A stretch of 7,179 nucleotides of DNA from an uncultured Chromatiaceae bacterium (GTDB lineage Bacteria > Pseudomonadota > Gammaproteobacteria > Enterobacterales > Alteromonadaceae), in NCBI GenBank assembly GCA_946481195.1, contig CAMLNG010000184.1:1-7179 (forward strand), written 5' to 3'. Positions 1 through 7,179 of the stretch are shown one piece after another. Every line of letters starts with the position of its first letter. Position 1 is the first letter of the stretch. The notes below the pieces were generated by a model, which was given only the letters and a program-made list of their open reading frames with translations, made no database searches and was not told the origin of the DNA. The position numbers and the translations under genes were made by a program.

Positions 1-182
1 GGCAACCTGTCAAGATACACCGACTGAACACAGAGTTTGCGTTTATCAGCGGAGCGCTAAACCCACAAGCTCAAGTTGTCACGCTGGGGGCGCATTTGTT
101 ACGAGACGGAGACCCAGTACGAGTTGCTGCGACTGATATTTCTGGCGTAACAGCAGGCCCAACTGCAGGAGCTTCGTTATGA
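1..182 (+). CDS. RND efflux periplasmic adaptor (membrane fusion protein), C-terminal end only
   Basis: This is the 3' end of a gene entering from the left edge; the open frame starts at base 3 and gives 59 residues before the TGA at 180-182. The segment VVTLGAHLLRDGDPVRV (about visible residues 27-43) resembles the last beta strand of the membrane-proximal domain of RND adaptors, which commonly reads V-T-x-G-x-x-L-x-x-G-x-x-V. The following tail is short, low in complexity and rich in Ala, Gly and Thr. Such adaptors sit in the periplasm, usually lipid- or membrane-anchored at the N-terminus, and connect the inner-membrane pump to an outer-membrane channel. The stop codon overlaps the start of the pump gene by 4 bases (ATGA), which suggests translational coupling. 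The family call rests on this short tail and on the pump next to it; the anchor and hairpin domains lie outside the window. Confidence 0.8.
   Translation, partial: QPVKIHRLNTEFAFISGALNPQAQVVTLGAHLLRDGDPVRVAATDISGVTAGPTAGASL
166..171 (+). promoter_or_regulatory. Ribosome binding site of the RND pump gene
   Basis: CAGGAG lies inside the last codons of the adaptor gene, 7 bases before the ATG at 179. The strong Shine-Dalgarno match at normal spacing supports that start, together with the ATGA overlap with the adaptor stop. Confidence 0.7.
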
Positions 183-3100
183 GCGGGGACCGTTTTAATT
201 TGTCAGCGATGGCGGTAAAGCATCGCTCCATTACTGTATTTTTAATTTTTTTGATTTCGCTGGCTGGGCTGGTGTCATTTGTTAAATTGGGCCGTGCCGA
301 AGACCCTGCTTTCACTATTAAAGTTATGACCATAGTGACAGCCTGGCCTGGGGCGACTGCAGAGGAAATGCAGGATCAGGTCGCCGAAAAAATTGAAAAG
401 CGTTTGCAGGAACTGCGCTGGTATGACCGGTCGGAAACCTACACCAGGCCGGGTTTAGCATTTACCACATTAACGCTGCTTGACAGTACACCGCCGGCCG
501 AAGTGCAGGAGGAATTTTATCAGGCGCGTAAAAAAGTCAGTGATGTGAGCATCAATTTGCCTGCCGGTGTGATAGGCCCGATGATCAATGATGAATATGC
601 CGATGTCACTTTTGCCTTATTTGCTTTCAAGGCCAAAGGCGAGCCACAACGTGTATTGGTGCGAAGCGCAGAATCCTTGCGTCAGCGCTTATTGCACGTG
701 CCCGGTGTGAAAAAGGTCAATATCATCGGTGAGCAATCCGAACGCATCTATGTGGAGTTGTCACACGAAAAACTGGCCACTTTGGGGGTGAGCCCGCAGG
801 ATGTGTTTGCCGCGTTGAATCAGCAAAACATGCTGACTCCGGCTGGCTCTGTGGAAACCAAAGGACCGCAGGTGTTTATCCGGCTGGATGGTGCATTTGA
901 TGAACTGCAAAAGATCCGCGATACCCCGATCGTAGCGCAGGGCCGGATCATTAAATTATCTGATATTGCAGAGGTTAAACGGGGTTATGAAGACCCAGCT
1001 ACATTTTTGGTGCGCAGTGGTGGAGAGCCGGCATTGCTGCTCGGTGTCATCATGCGTGATGGCTGGAATGGTCTTGATTTAGGCCAGGCTCTGGATCAGG
1101 AAGTGCAGGCCATCAACGCTGCACAACCCTTAGGCATGACTTTAAGCAAAGTCACTGATCAGGCTGTCAATATCAGTGCTTCAGTGGATGAGTTCATGCT
1201 GAAATTCTTCGCGGCGCTGCTGGTTGTGATGCTCGTTAGTTTTATCAGCATGGGCTGGCGCGCAGGCATGGTGGTGGCTGCTGCAGTGCCTCTGACTCTC
1301 GCGGCGGTCTTTTTAGTAATGCTGGCGACCGGTAAAAACTTCGACCGCATAACCCTTGGTTCACTGATCCTTGCACTGGGTTTATTGGTCGACGACGCCA
1401 TTATCGCCATTGAAATGATGGTGGTGAAAATGGAAGAAGGCTTGAGCCGAGCCGCAGCGGCAGCCTATGCGTGGAGCCACACTGCGGCACCTATGTTGTC
1501 CGGCACGTTGGTCACAGCTGTCGGCTTTATGCCAAATGGTTTTGCCCGCTCCACTGCCGGTGAATATACCAGCAATATGTTTTGGATAGTGGGCATCGCA
1601 CTTATCGCATCCTGGGTGGTCGCGGTGGTATTCACCCCTTATCTTGGCGTGAAGTTACTGGCGGATCAGCCAAAAATCGAAGGAGGCCATGGCGCGCTTT
1701 ACAACACGCCGCATTACAACCGTTTACGCAATATTTTACAGCAGGTTATCACCAGAAAATGGCTGACAGCAGGCACCGTGGCAGCACTATTTGTCACGGC
1801 CATTCTGGGGATGAGCTTGGTGAAGAAACAGTTCTTTCCCATCTCTGATCGGCCTGAAGTTCTGGTTGAAGTGCAGATGCCGTATGGCACCGCTATCACA
1901 GAAACAAGTAATGCGGCAGCAAAAGTGGAAGCCTGGCTGGCCAAACAGCAAGAAGCCCGCATTGTCACCGCTTACGTCGGCCAAGGCGCACCGCGATTTT
2001 TCTTCTCTGTGGGGCCTGAATTACCCGATCCGTCGTTCGCCAAGATTGTGATCCGTACCGACAATCAACAGGAACGTGAAGCACTCAAACATCGCTTGCG
2101 CCAAGCCATTGCCGACGGCCTCGCTCCGGAAGCGCAGGTTCGGGTGACTCAGCTGGTGTTCGGCCCTTACTCGCCGTATCCGGTGGCATATCGGGTGGTC
2201 GGTCCTAACCCAGAAACGTTACGCGACATCGCACGTCAGGTCGAAAAAGTACTGGCAGCCAGCCCGATGATGCGCACAGTCAATACCGACTGGGGAACCC
2301 GGACGCCAGTGTTGCGTTTCAAGCTGCAACAAGACCGTTTACAAGCGCTAGGGTTAACCAGCAACACAGTGGCTCTGCAACTGCAGTTTTTCCTGACCGG
2401 AGCGCCGGTGACTGTGGTTCGCGAGGATATTCGCTCAGTTCAGGTGATTGCACGCAGCAGTGGTGACACCCGGCTGGACCCGGCACGTCTCGCTGATTTC
2501 ACGTTGGTTGGTAGCAATGGTCAACGGATCCCGCTGTCACAAATTGGTGAAATCGAAGTGCAAATGGAAGAACCGGTGATGCGCCGGCGCGACCGAATGG
2601 CAACCATGACCGTACGCGGTGATATTGCGGAGGGTTTGCAACCACCGGATGTGTCGTCTGTGATCACTGCACAGCTAAAGCCAATCAAAGATGCTTTACC
2701 TGATGGCTATCGTATCGATGAAGCGGGCTCGATTGAAGAGTCTGGTAAGGCCATGGTCGCCATGCTGCCGCTGTTTCCAATCATGATTGCGGTTACCTTA
2801 CTGATCCTAGTGTTGCAGACAGGTTCCAATTCCGCCATGGCAATGGTGTTTTTGACTGCTCCGCTTGGTCTGATTGGCGTGGTTCCGACCTTACTAATTT
2901 TTCAGCAACCTTTTGGCATTAATGCCTTGGTTGGCCTGATTGCTTTGTCCGGGATCCTGATGCGCAACACTTTAATTCTGCTCGGACAAATCCAGCACAA
3001 TCAGCAAGCTGGGCTTGCTCCGTTTCATGCGGTGATTGAAGCAACAGTGCAAAGAGCCAGGCCTGTGCTGCTGACCGCATTGGCGGCAATTCTGGCATTT

Positions 3101-3244
3101 ATTCCTCTGACCCAATCAGTGTTTTGGGGGGCGCTGGCCTACACCCTGATTGGCGGAACTTTCGCCGGCACTGTCCTGACCTTGGCGTTTTTGCCAGCGA
3201 TGTATGCCATCTGGTTCAGGATCAAACCTGACAATCTGGCCTGA
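179..3244 (+). CDS. RND family efflux pump, inner-membrane permease (HAE1-like)
   Basis: This 1021-residue protein is a full-length RND permease that would export hydrophobic or amphiphilic compounds from the inner membrane and periplasm in exchange for protons, with the upstream adaptor and an outer-membrane channel. The layout is typical: TM1 at about 18-34, a large periplasmic loop, TM2-TM6 at about 342-490, TM7 at about 528-548, a second periplasmic loop, and TM8-TM12 at about 860-1014. The proton-relay residues are present: D405 and D406 in TM4 (LLVDDAII), R959 and T966 in TM11 (RARPVLLT), equivalent to AcrB D407, D408, R971 and T978. The AcrB K940 position in TM10 carries R929 followed by N930 (LMRNTL). 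The N-terminal pattern FNLSAMAVKHRS and LGRAEDP recalls the TriC-like branch of drug pumps, not metal exporters of the CusA type. The start is fixed by AGGAG and the overlap with the adaptor stop. Substrate cannot be read from the sequence. No truncation or frameshift is seen. Confidence 0.95.
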   Translation: MSGDRFNLSAMAVKHRSITVFLIFLISLAGLVSFVKLGRAEDPAFTIKVMTIVTAWPGATAEEMQDQVAEKIEKRLQELRWYDRSETYTRPGLAFTTLTLLDSTPPAEVQEEFYQARKKVSDVSINLPAGVIGPMINDEYADVTFALFAFKAKGEPQRVLVRSAESLRQRLLHVPGVKKVNIIGEQSERIYVELSHEKLATLGVSPQDVFAALNQQNMLTPAGSVETKGPQVFIRLDGAFDELQKIRDTPIVAQGRIIKLSDIAEVKRGYEDPATFLVRSGGEPALLLGVIMRDGWNGLDLGQALDQEVQAINAAQPLGMTLSKVTDQAVNISASVDEFMLKFFAALLVVMLVSFISMGWRAGMVVAAAVPLTLAAVFLVMLATGKNFDRITLGSLILALGLLVDDAIIAIEMMVVKMEEGLSRAAAAAYAWSHTAAPMLSGTLVTAVGFMPNGFARSTAGEYTSNMFWIVGIALIASWVVAVVFTPYLGVKLLADQPKIEGGHGALYNTPHYNRLRNILQQVITRKWLTAGTVAALFVTAILGMSLVKKQFFPISDRPEVLVEVQMPYGTAITETSNAAAKVEAWLAKQQEARIVTAYVGQGAPRFFFSVGPELPDPSFAKIVIRTDNQQEREALKHRLRQAIADGLAPEAQVRVTQLVFGPYSPYPVAYRVVGPNPETLRDIARQVEKVLAASPMMRTVNTDWGTRTPVLRFKLQQDRLQALGLTSNTVALQLQFFLTGAPVTVVREDIRSVQVIARSSGDTRLDPARLADFTLVGSNGQRIPLSQIGEIEVQMEEPVMRRRDRMATMTVRGDIAEGLQPPDVSSVITAQLKPIKDALPDGYRIDEAGSIEESGKAMVAMLPLFPIMIAVTLLILVLQTGSNSAMAMVFLTAPLGLIGVVPTLLIFQQPFGINALVGLIALSGILMRNTLILLGQIQHNQQAGLAPFHAVIEATVQRARPVLLTALAAILAFIPLTQSVFWGALAYTLIGGTFAGTVLTLAFLPAMYAIWFRIKPDNLA

Positions 3245-3268
3245 TCCAACATTTATATTCAAATTAGC

Positions 3269-3275
3269 GAAGAGG
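3269..3275 (+). promoter_or_regulatory. Ribosome binding site of the SDR gene
   Basis: GAAGAGG lies 5 bases before the ATG at 3281, in the 36-base gap after the pump gene. It supports that start. The gap is too short and lacks an evident hairpin or promoter, so read-through from the pump gene is likely. Confidence 0.55.
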
Positions 3276-3280
3276 TTTTT

Positions 3281-4087
3281 ATGTCTGAATCAAAAGTTGT
3301 GGTAGTTACTGGTGTGTCATCAGGTATTGGCCGGGCTACAGCGGCATTGTTTACCCGGCATGGCTTTCGGGTGTTTGGCACAGTGCGAGATTTGACTGGA
3401 GCCATGCCAATTGCAGGGGTTGAGCTTGTTGCTATGGATATCCGTCGGGAGGATTCTGTGGCTCTGGCTATTCAGTCGGTCATCGATCAAGCGGGTCAAA
3501 TCGATCTTTTGGTTAACAACGCCGGGACCACACTGGTGGGGGCGGTTGAGGAATCATCCACTGATGAAGCCCGTTCACTATTCGACACCAATGTTTTTGG
3601 TATGCTGCGGACGATAAAAGCGGTATTACCGCAGATGCGCGCACAAAAATATGGTCGCATCATCAACGTCAGTTCAGTGCTTGGTTTCCTGCCTGCACCT
3701 TATATGGGCCTGTATTCTGCATCCAAACACGCGGTTGAAGGTCTGTCTGAAAGTCTGGATCATGAAGTCCGGCAGTTTGGCATTCGGGTTTCGCTGGTTG
3801 AACCTTCATTTACCAAAACCAATCAGGACCTGAATGCGCCGCTGACAGCACTGAAGATTATGGACTACGAACACGAGCGCAATTTGTCTAGCCGCGCAGT
3901 AGTTAAAAACGTTCAGGGGGCACCAATACCAGATAGTGTGGCTAGCACAATTGTCAAAGCGGCAACGGGTAGTTGGAAGATGCGTCACACCCCCCCAGGT
4001 GAAGCCACGTTACTAAGTAAGTTACGCCGGTTTATGCCCTCAGGCCCTGTTTCCAGCGGGATCCGCAAGACATTTGGGTTAAGTTGA
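3281..4087 (+). CDS. Short-chain dehydrogenase/reductase (classical SDR)
   Basis: This 268-residue cytoplasmic protein is a nicotinamide-dependent oxidoreductase with a Rossmann fold; the length fits the classical SDR family (about 250-280). Visible motifs are the cofactor-binding TGVSSGIG at residues 10-17, D53 in the adenine-ring DI motif, NNAG at 79-82, and the catalytic tetrad N104 (TNVFG), S132, Y145 and K149 (YSASK). The residues after strand 2 (TVRDL, with R36) hint at NADP(H) preference, which is an inference. After the catalytic helix the usual PG is PS (P175, S176), a common variant. The C-terminal 70 residues, the substrate-binding part, do not point to a known substrate. It follows the RND pump on the same strand after 36 bases with its own Shine-Dalgarno site, so it is probably the last gene of that operon. 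The enzyme class is firm; the substrate is unknown. Confidence 0.93.
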   Translation: MSESKVVVVTGVSSGIGRATAALFTRHGFRVFGTVRDLTGAMPIAGVELVAMDIRREDSVALAIQSVIDQAGQIDLLVNNAGTTLVGAVEESSTDEARSLFDTNVFGMLRTIKAVLPQMRAQKYGRIINVSSVLGFLPAPYMGLYSASKHAVEGLSESLDHEVRQFGIRVSLVEPSFTKTNQDLNAPLTALKIMDYEHERNLSSRAVVKNVQGAPIPDSVASTIVKAATGSWKMRHTPPGEATLLSKLRRFMPSGPVSSGIRKTFGLS

Positions 4088-4111
4088 CGCTTGAATTTTG
4101 AAAGTACCTAA

Positions 4112-4150
4112 ATGCAGCTAGGCCAGTCTAAAACGTTAGCCTAGCTGCAT
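4112..4150. repeat. Perfect 12-bp inverted repeat, 15-base loop (possible transcription terminator or processing hairpin)
   Basis: ATGCAGCTAGGC at 4112-4123 is the exact reverse complement of GCCTAGCTGCAT at 4139-4150. It begins 24 bases after the SDR stop and could fold into a stable RNA hairpin in either direction. It is not followed by a T-run on the + strand (AACAAAACTTTACAC), so a standard intrinsic terminator is doubtful; it could protect a 3' end or be a mobile or protein-binding repeat. The inverted repeat itself is certain; the role is not. Confidence 0.9.
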
Positions 4151-4223
4151 AACAAAACTTTACACGAGACCTTGTTTGTTGATGCCTCCTGGCCTAGCTA
4201 GGTCATTTGCAGGTGGTTATGCA
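4146..4223. repeat. 8-bp inverted repeat TGCATAAC / GTTATGCA enclosing a palindrome
   Basis: TGCATAAC (4146-4153) pairs exactly with GTTATGCA (4216-4223), 62 bases apart. The left arm overlaps the right arm of the 12-bp repeat, so the two foldings exclude each other. An 8-bp match at this distance could be chance, but it encloses the 10-bp palindrome at 4193-4202 that shares the same core as the 12-bp repeat. Confidence 0.5.
4189..4202. repeat. Palindrome CCTAGCTAGG, related to the 12-bp repeat
   Basis: CCTAGCTAGG at 4193-4202 is self-complementary. Together with the bases to its left, CTGGCCTAGCT (4189-4199) is the exact reverse complement of AGCTAGGCCAG (4116-4126) in the left arm of the upstream hairpin. 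The short core AGCTAGG/CCTAGCT therefore occurs three times within 91 bases in different orientations. Confidence 0.75.
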
Positions 4224-4238
4224 CAAGAATCTTACAAT

Positions 4239-4280
4239 AACTCGAATGTTAGCAATTAGGGCAATGTGGACATTCGAGTT
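4239..4280. repeat. Perfect 11-bp inverted repeat, 20-base loop
   Basis: AACTCGAATGT at 4239-4249 is the exact reverse complement of ACATTCGAGTT at 4270-4280. The right arm runs into a short T-run (TTTT at 4279-4282) on the + strand, so a weak terminator for + strand transcripts is conceivable, but the stem is AT-rich and the loop is long. Its sequence is unrelated to the CCTAGCT repeats. A protein-binding site is another possibility. Confidence 0.85.
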
Positions 4281-4498
4281 TTCAAGTGAGTTTAATCTGA
4301 ACTGCTGCTTCTCGCTCATAGCTGCCGTTCTCAAATGGCTACAAGAGCTGCAGCGGATGGCTCGGAGTTTACAAACACGGGTAGACGGCTGGCTTCGCGT
4401 CAAAAGCAAGACGCTGGCGCATAGCAAACCATTGGCAAAGCCCACTAAGGCCAAAGCTCTGTAGCTAAACACAGCCGCCAAGGGTGATCACAACGCAT

Positions 4499-7179
4499 TT
4501 AGCCCGAGGTTTGCAGCAGGGCCCTTAATTCCGGCAGGCAAGAGCCACAGCCGGTGCCGCATTGAAGCTGCTCACCGAGACGCCGCGTGCAGCTCGCGCC
4601 ACTTTTGATTGCTTGTTGAATACTTTGTTGACGGACCTGAAAACAACTACAGACCAGCGCTGAACAATCCCCCGCCTCCAGCGGCGCACCGCGTAACAAC
4701 TGACGCCTGGTGGTTGCAGTGAGCAAATTGGCAAAACATTGGTCAAGCCAGGCGCGATCCAGCGCTGGCAATGTCGGGCCGGCATAGAGCAAGGCTTGTA
4801 ACTGATCGTCCTGCACATAAGCCTGGCGCCAGTGCTGCGGGGCCTGTGCCTGAATTTGTTCTAGCGGTGCACCTGTTGCAGACGGCGGAATTGCAAAGAT
4901 TAACTGCTGACTGATCAAACTGATGAGTTGCGTGAGGGCGTTAGCCGGCACTGTCAGGGCCATTCTATATTCAGTCATATTGGCATGGGGCAAAGTCACA
5001 ACATAACTGCCAAGACCTTGCAGCTGAGGCAATAAATCAGTCTGACGGCTGAACAGCACCAGCTCGGCACTGACAACCAGCTTTTTTAACTGCACCTGAC
5101 CTTGTTTAAAGGCCGGCTGGCGGGAGATGGGGTCCCGGCTGTCATCATAAAGCACGTCACAACGCGACAAAAAGCCAAACTGACCACTCCAGTGCATCGG
5201 CACAAACAATTCACCGCAACGCTGTGCATCAGTTAACTGGGCACGGCCACGAAAAATGCCCAACGCGTTGGACACCTCAGCCAAATCACCGTCTTTAAGC
5301 TGATAGCGCCGGGCGTCATTTGGATGCATGGCGATAAAGGGCTCACTTTGATGTTGCATCAATGCAGGAACCCGGCCAGTGCGGGTCATCGTATGCCATT
5401 GATCCCTGATCCGGCCGCTATTGAGCACAAAGTTGCCTGCCGGGCCTGGCAAAACCTCCAGCCCCGATAACGGCACCAGCTTTGCTTTACGATTTGCCGT
5501 ATAAAACTGGCCATCGGCAAACAAGCGGGCACTGTCATCCCCCCCCTGCAGTAATGGCCATTGTTGTGGTTGCCAGTCATCATAAGCTGCGTCAGACATG
5601 GCGCGGCACGCGGTTAAGTCCAGCGCACGCTGGCCGTTGTTGCACAAAGTGGTTAAGGCGGCATGTTCACGGAAAATCTGCGCCGGGTTCTGGTAATTAA
5701 AACCATGGTCAAATCCCAGCGCTTTGGCGACATCACAAACAATCTGCCAGTCCGCTTTGGCCTGACCTGGCGCTGGCAAAAAAGCGCGCTGGCGTGAGAT
5801 GCGCCGCTCGGAATTGGTGACTGTGCCGTCTTTTTCAGCAAAGCCCAGCGCCGGAAAAACAATATCTGCCAGCGCAACGGTATCTGTGTCCTGATAAATA
5901 TCGGAAACCATCACCAGCTCACAGCGCTGCAAAGCCTGCTTCACCAAATCAGCCTGCGGCATGCTGACCACAGGGTTGGTAGCCATGATCCAAACTGCTT
6001 TAATTTCACCGCGGCCAATAGCCGCAAACAAATCGACGGCGGTATAACCGCCTTGTTGCACCAAAGCTGGCGCGCGCCAGAACTGCTGCAGTGCTTGCCA
6101 CTCCGCAGCCGGGGTGTCGCTAATGCCGTTCAGCTCAGAGGGAAAACGTAAATGGCCGGCCAATTGATTGGCCAGTGCGCCCACTTCCCGGCCTCCCATC
6201 GCATTGGGCTGCCCCGTCACCGACAACGGACAAGCGCCGGGTTTGCCGATACGGCCGGTGGCGAGATGAACGTTGATGATGGCGTTGACTTTGTCAGTAC
6301 CATTGGCAGCCTGATTGACCCCTTGCGAAAATACCGTCACGGTGCGGGCTGTGGCGCCAAACCACTGGAAAAAAGTCGTTAAATCGGATATTGGCACATC
6401 ACAATAGTCAGCCAGTTGCGCGATGTCCTGCCAACACTGTGCAGCCTCGAGACTTTGCGTCAGGCCGGTACAGTGCTGATCTGTAAAATCGGTATCGAGC
6501 TGATCTTGCCGGGCGAGATAGGCAAGCAGACCACTGAACAAAGCCACATCTGTGCCTGGCTTTATTGGCAAAAATAAATCAGCAGATCCCGCGGTCGCTG
6601 TACGCCGGGGGTCAATCACCACGATTTTTTTCTCAGGGTTCGCCGCTTTGGCCGCCAGCAAACGTTGAAACAGCACCGGATGGGCCCAGGCCAGGTTGCT
6701 GCCAACCAGCACGGTCAGGTCGGCCAGTTCCAGATCTTCATAACAGCCCGGCACCACATCCTCGCCGAAGGCTCTTTTGTATCCTGCCACCGTAGACGCC
6801 ATACACAAGCGCGAATTGGTATCCAGATGGCTGCTGCCGATAAAGCCCTTCAGCAACTTGTTGGCGACATAATAATCTTCTGTCAGCAGCTGGCCACTTA
6901 AATACATCGCCACACTGCCAGGGCCGTGCTCAGCGATAATTTCTTTTAAGCGGGACGCGGCCGTGGTAAGCGCCAATGGCCAGTCGGCAGGCATGCCGTC
7001 GACTACCGGCTGCAATAACCTGCCCTGCGTATTCAGAGTTTCAGCCAATGCCGCGCCCTTGACACATAACCGGCCGAAGTTCGCCGGATGTGCCAGATCT
7101 CCTGCAATGGTTGCACCGCCTTTGTTGCTGACAACACCGCAGCCGACGCCACAATAAGGGCAAGTAGTGTGGGTATTCT
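4499..7179 (-). CDS. nasA: Assimilatory nitrate reductase, molybdopterin catalytic subunit (lacks a few N-terminal residues)
   Basis: The gene reads leftwards from the right edge; 892 residues are visible (first full codon 7177-7175), close to the usual NasA length, so only a few N-terminal codons are missing. The enzyme reduces nitrate to nitrite in the cytoplasm for nitrogen assimilation; no twin-arginine signal is seen in the visible part. Domains, in visible residue numbers: a [4Fe-4S] motif with C6, C9, C13 and C38 (CPYCGVGC, then LCVKG); the bis-MGD molybdopterin domain at about 50-560 with Mo-ligand C125 in NSRLCMAS; the molybdopterin dinucleotide-binding domain at about 575-690 (GRIRDQWHTMTRTGR, then HWSGQFG); a linker domain often seen in NasA (about 690-830); and a C-terminal BFD-like [2Fe-2S] domain (838-892) with cysteines C843, C845, C877 and C880 (VCSC, then GTGCGSC). 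The extra cluster probably receives electrons from a reductase subunit or ferredoxin. A TTG at 7048-7046 is not the start, since the frame continues upstream through the cluster motif. Periplasmic NapA lacks the BFD domain, which favours NasA. Nitrite reductase or transport genes may precede it, outside the window. Confidence 0.93.
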   Translation of the reverse strand, partial: NTHTTCPYCGVGCGVVSNKGGATIAGDLAHPANFGRLCVKGAALAETLNTQGRLLQPVVDGMPADWPLALTTAASRLKEIIAEHGPGSVAMYLSGQLLTEDYYVANKLLKGFIGSSHLDTNSRLCMASTVAGYKRAFGEDVVPGCYEDLELADLTVLVGSNLAWAHPVLFQRLLAAKAANPEKKIVVIDPRRTATAGSADLFLPIKPGTDVALFSGLLAYLARQDQLDTDFTDQHCTGLTQSLEAAQCWQDIAQLADYCDVPISDLTTFFQWFGATARTVTVFSQGVNQAANGTDKVNAIINVHLATGRIGKPGACPLSVTGQPNAMGGREVGALANQLAGHLRFPSELNGISDTPAAEWQALQQFWRAPALVQQGGYTAVDLFAAIGRGEIKAVWIMATNPVVSMPQADLVKQALQRCELVMVSDIYQDTDTVALADIVFPALGFAEKDGTVTNSERRISRQRAFLPAPGQAKADWQIVCDVAKALGFDHGFNYQNPAQIFREHAALTTLCNNGQRALDLTACRAMSDAAYDDWQPQQWPLLQGGDDSARLFADGQFYTANRKAKLVPLSGLEVLPGPAGNFVLNSGRIRDQWHTMTRTGRVPALMQHQSEPFIAMHPNDARRYQLKDGDLAEVSNALGIFRGRAQLTDAQRCGELFVPMHWSGQFGFLSRCDVLYDDSRDPISRQPAFKQGQVQLKKLVVSAELVLFSRQTDLLPQLQGLGSYVVTLPHANMTEYRMALTVPANALTQLISLISQQLIFAIPPSATGAPLEQIQAQAPQHWRQAYVQDDQLQALLYAGPTLPALDRAWLDQCFANLLTATTRRQLLRGAPLEAGDCSALVCSCFQVRQQSIQQAIKSGASCTRRLGEQLQCGTGCGSCLPELRALLQTSG

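Larger units (their letters stand above)
4088..4498. other. 411-base gap between converging genes; repeat-rich, no convincing gene
   Basis: The SDR gene and the nitrate reductase gene converge on this gap. Its left half (4112-4280) carries several inverted repeats, listed separately. In the right half, small open frames exist on both strands: + strand 4207-4464 (TTG start, 85 codons, ending in a Lys/Ala-rich tail) and - strand 4203-4481 (92 codons). They overlap almost fully, neither has a well-spaced Shine-Dalgarno site, both run through a perfect 11-bp inverted repeat, and I recognise neither product, so I do not call them as genes. An 8-bp palindrome GTGATCAC at 4484-4491 just past the nitrate reductase stop may be chance. 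No tRNA, rRNA or strong promoter was seen. Confidence 0.6.

Noticed and set aside
1159..1968. Antisense and alternate-frame open reading frames inside the RND gene
   Set aside because: They lie within a clearly conserved coding sequence and have no recognisable domain or start signal.
179..3244. Heavy-metal exporter (CusA type) as an identity for the RND pump
   Set aside because: The N-terminal pattern and relay context fit drug-type pumps, and I see no methionine-rich metal relay.
3990..3996. Run of seven C in the SDR gene as a phase-variation tract
   Set aside because: It is short, lies close to the 3' end past all catalytic residues, and the frame is intact.
4112..4165. Standard intrinsic terminator for the RND-SDR operon
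   Set aside because: The hairpin is strong but is not followed by a T-run on the + strand, so it is kept as an inverted repeat of unknown role.
4147..4222. Possible integron attC site (GCATAAC ... GTTATGC, 76 bases)
   Set aside because: The outer boxes fail the RYYYAAC/GTTRRRY consensus at one position each, the inner arms pair poorly, and there is no integrase or cassette array in view.
7046..7048. TTG as the start of the nitrate reductase
   Set aside because: The frame stays open to the right edge and encodes the CPYCGVGC and LCVKG cluster motifs upstream of it.

Overview
The window looks like ordinary gammaproteobacterial chromosome of roughly balanced GC. The protein families and style are compatible with a marine or freshwater Alteromonadales-type bacterium (Rheinheimera-like lineages came to mind), but no marker gene fixes the taxon, so this placement is an inference.

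Left part, + strand (1-4087): the last 59 codons of an RND periplasmic adaptor (membrane fusion protein) overlap by 4 bases (ATGA) with a complete RND inner-membrane pump of 1021 residues. After 36 bases comes a classical short-chain dehydrogenase/reductase (SDR) of 268 residues. The three genes share a strand with minimal spacing and probably form one operon: a proton-driven tripartite efflux pump plus an oxidoreductase that may act on a related compound. No outer-membrane channel or regulator is visible; either could lie left of the window.

Middle (4088-4498): a 411-base gap between converging genes. It holds an unusual cluster of inverted repeats: a perfect 12-bp pair, a perfect 11-bp pair, an 8-bp pair and a 10-bp palindrome sharing the core CCTAGCT/AGCTAGG. 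The rest has only weak small reading frames on both strands, none convincing. No clear U-tract terminator or promoter was found.

Right part, - strand (4499-7179): an almost complete molybdopterin assimilatory nitrate reductase (NasA type). It has an N-terminal [4Fe-4S] motif, a Mo-ligand cysteine and a C-terminal BFD-like [2Fe-2S] domain. The gene enters from the right edge; only a few N-terminal codons should be missing. It would reduce nitrate to nitrite in the cytoplasm for nitrogen assimilation, and the nitrite reductase genes often found beside it would lie outside the window.

I found no previously undescribed system here. The points most worth a second look are the repeat cluster in the convergent gap and the RND-SDR gene pairing.
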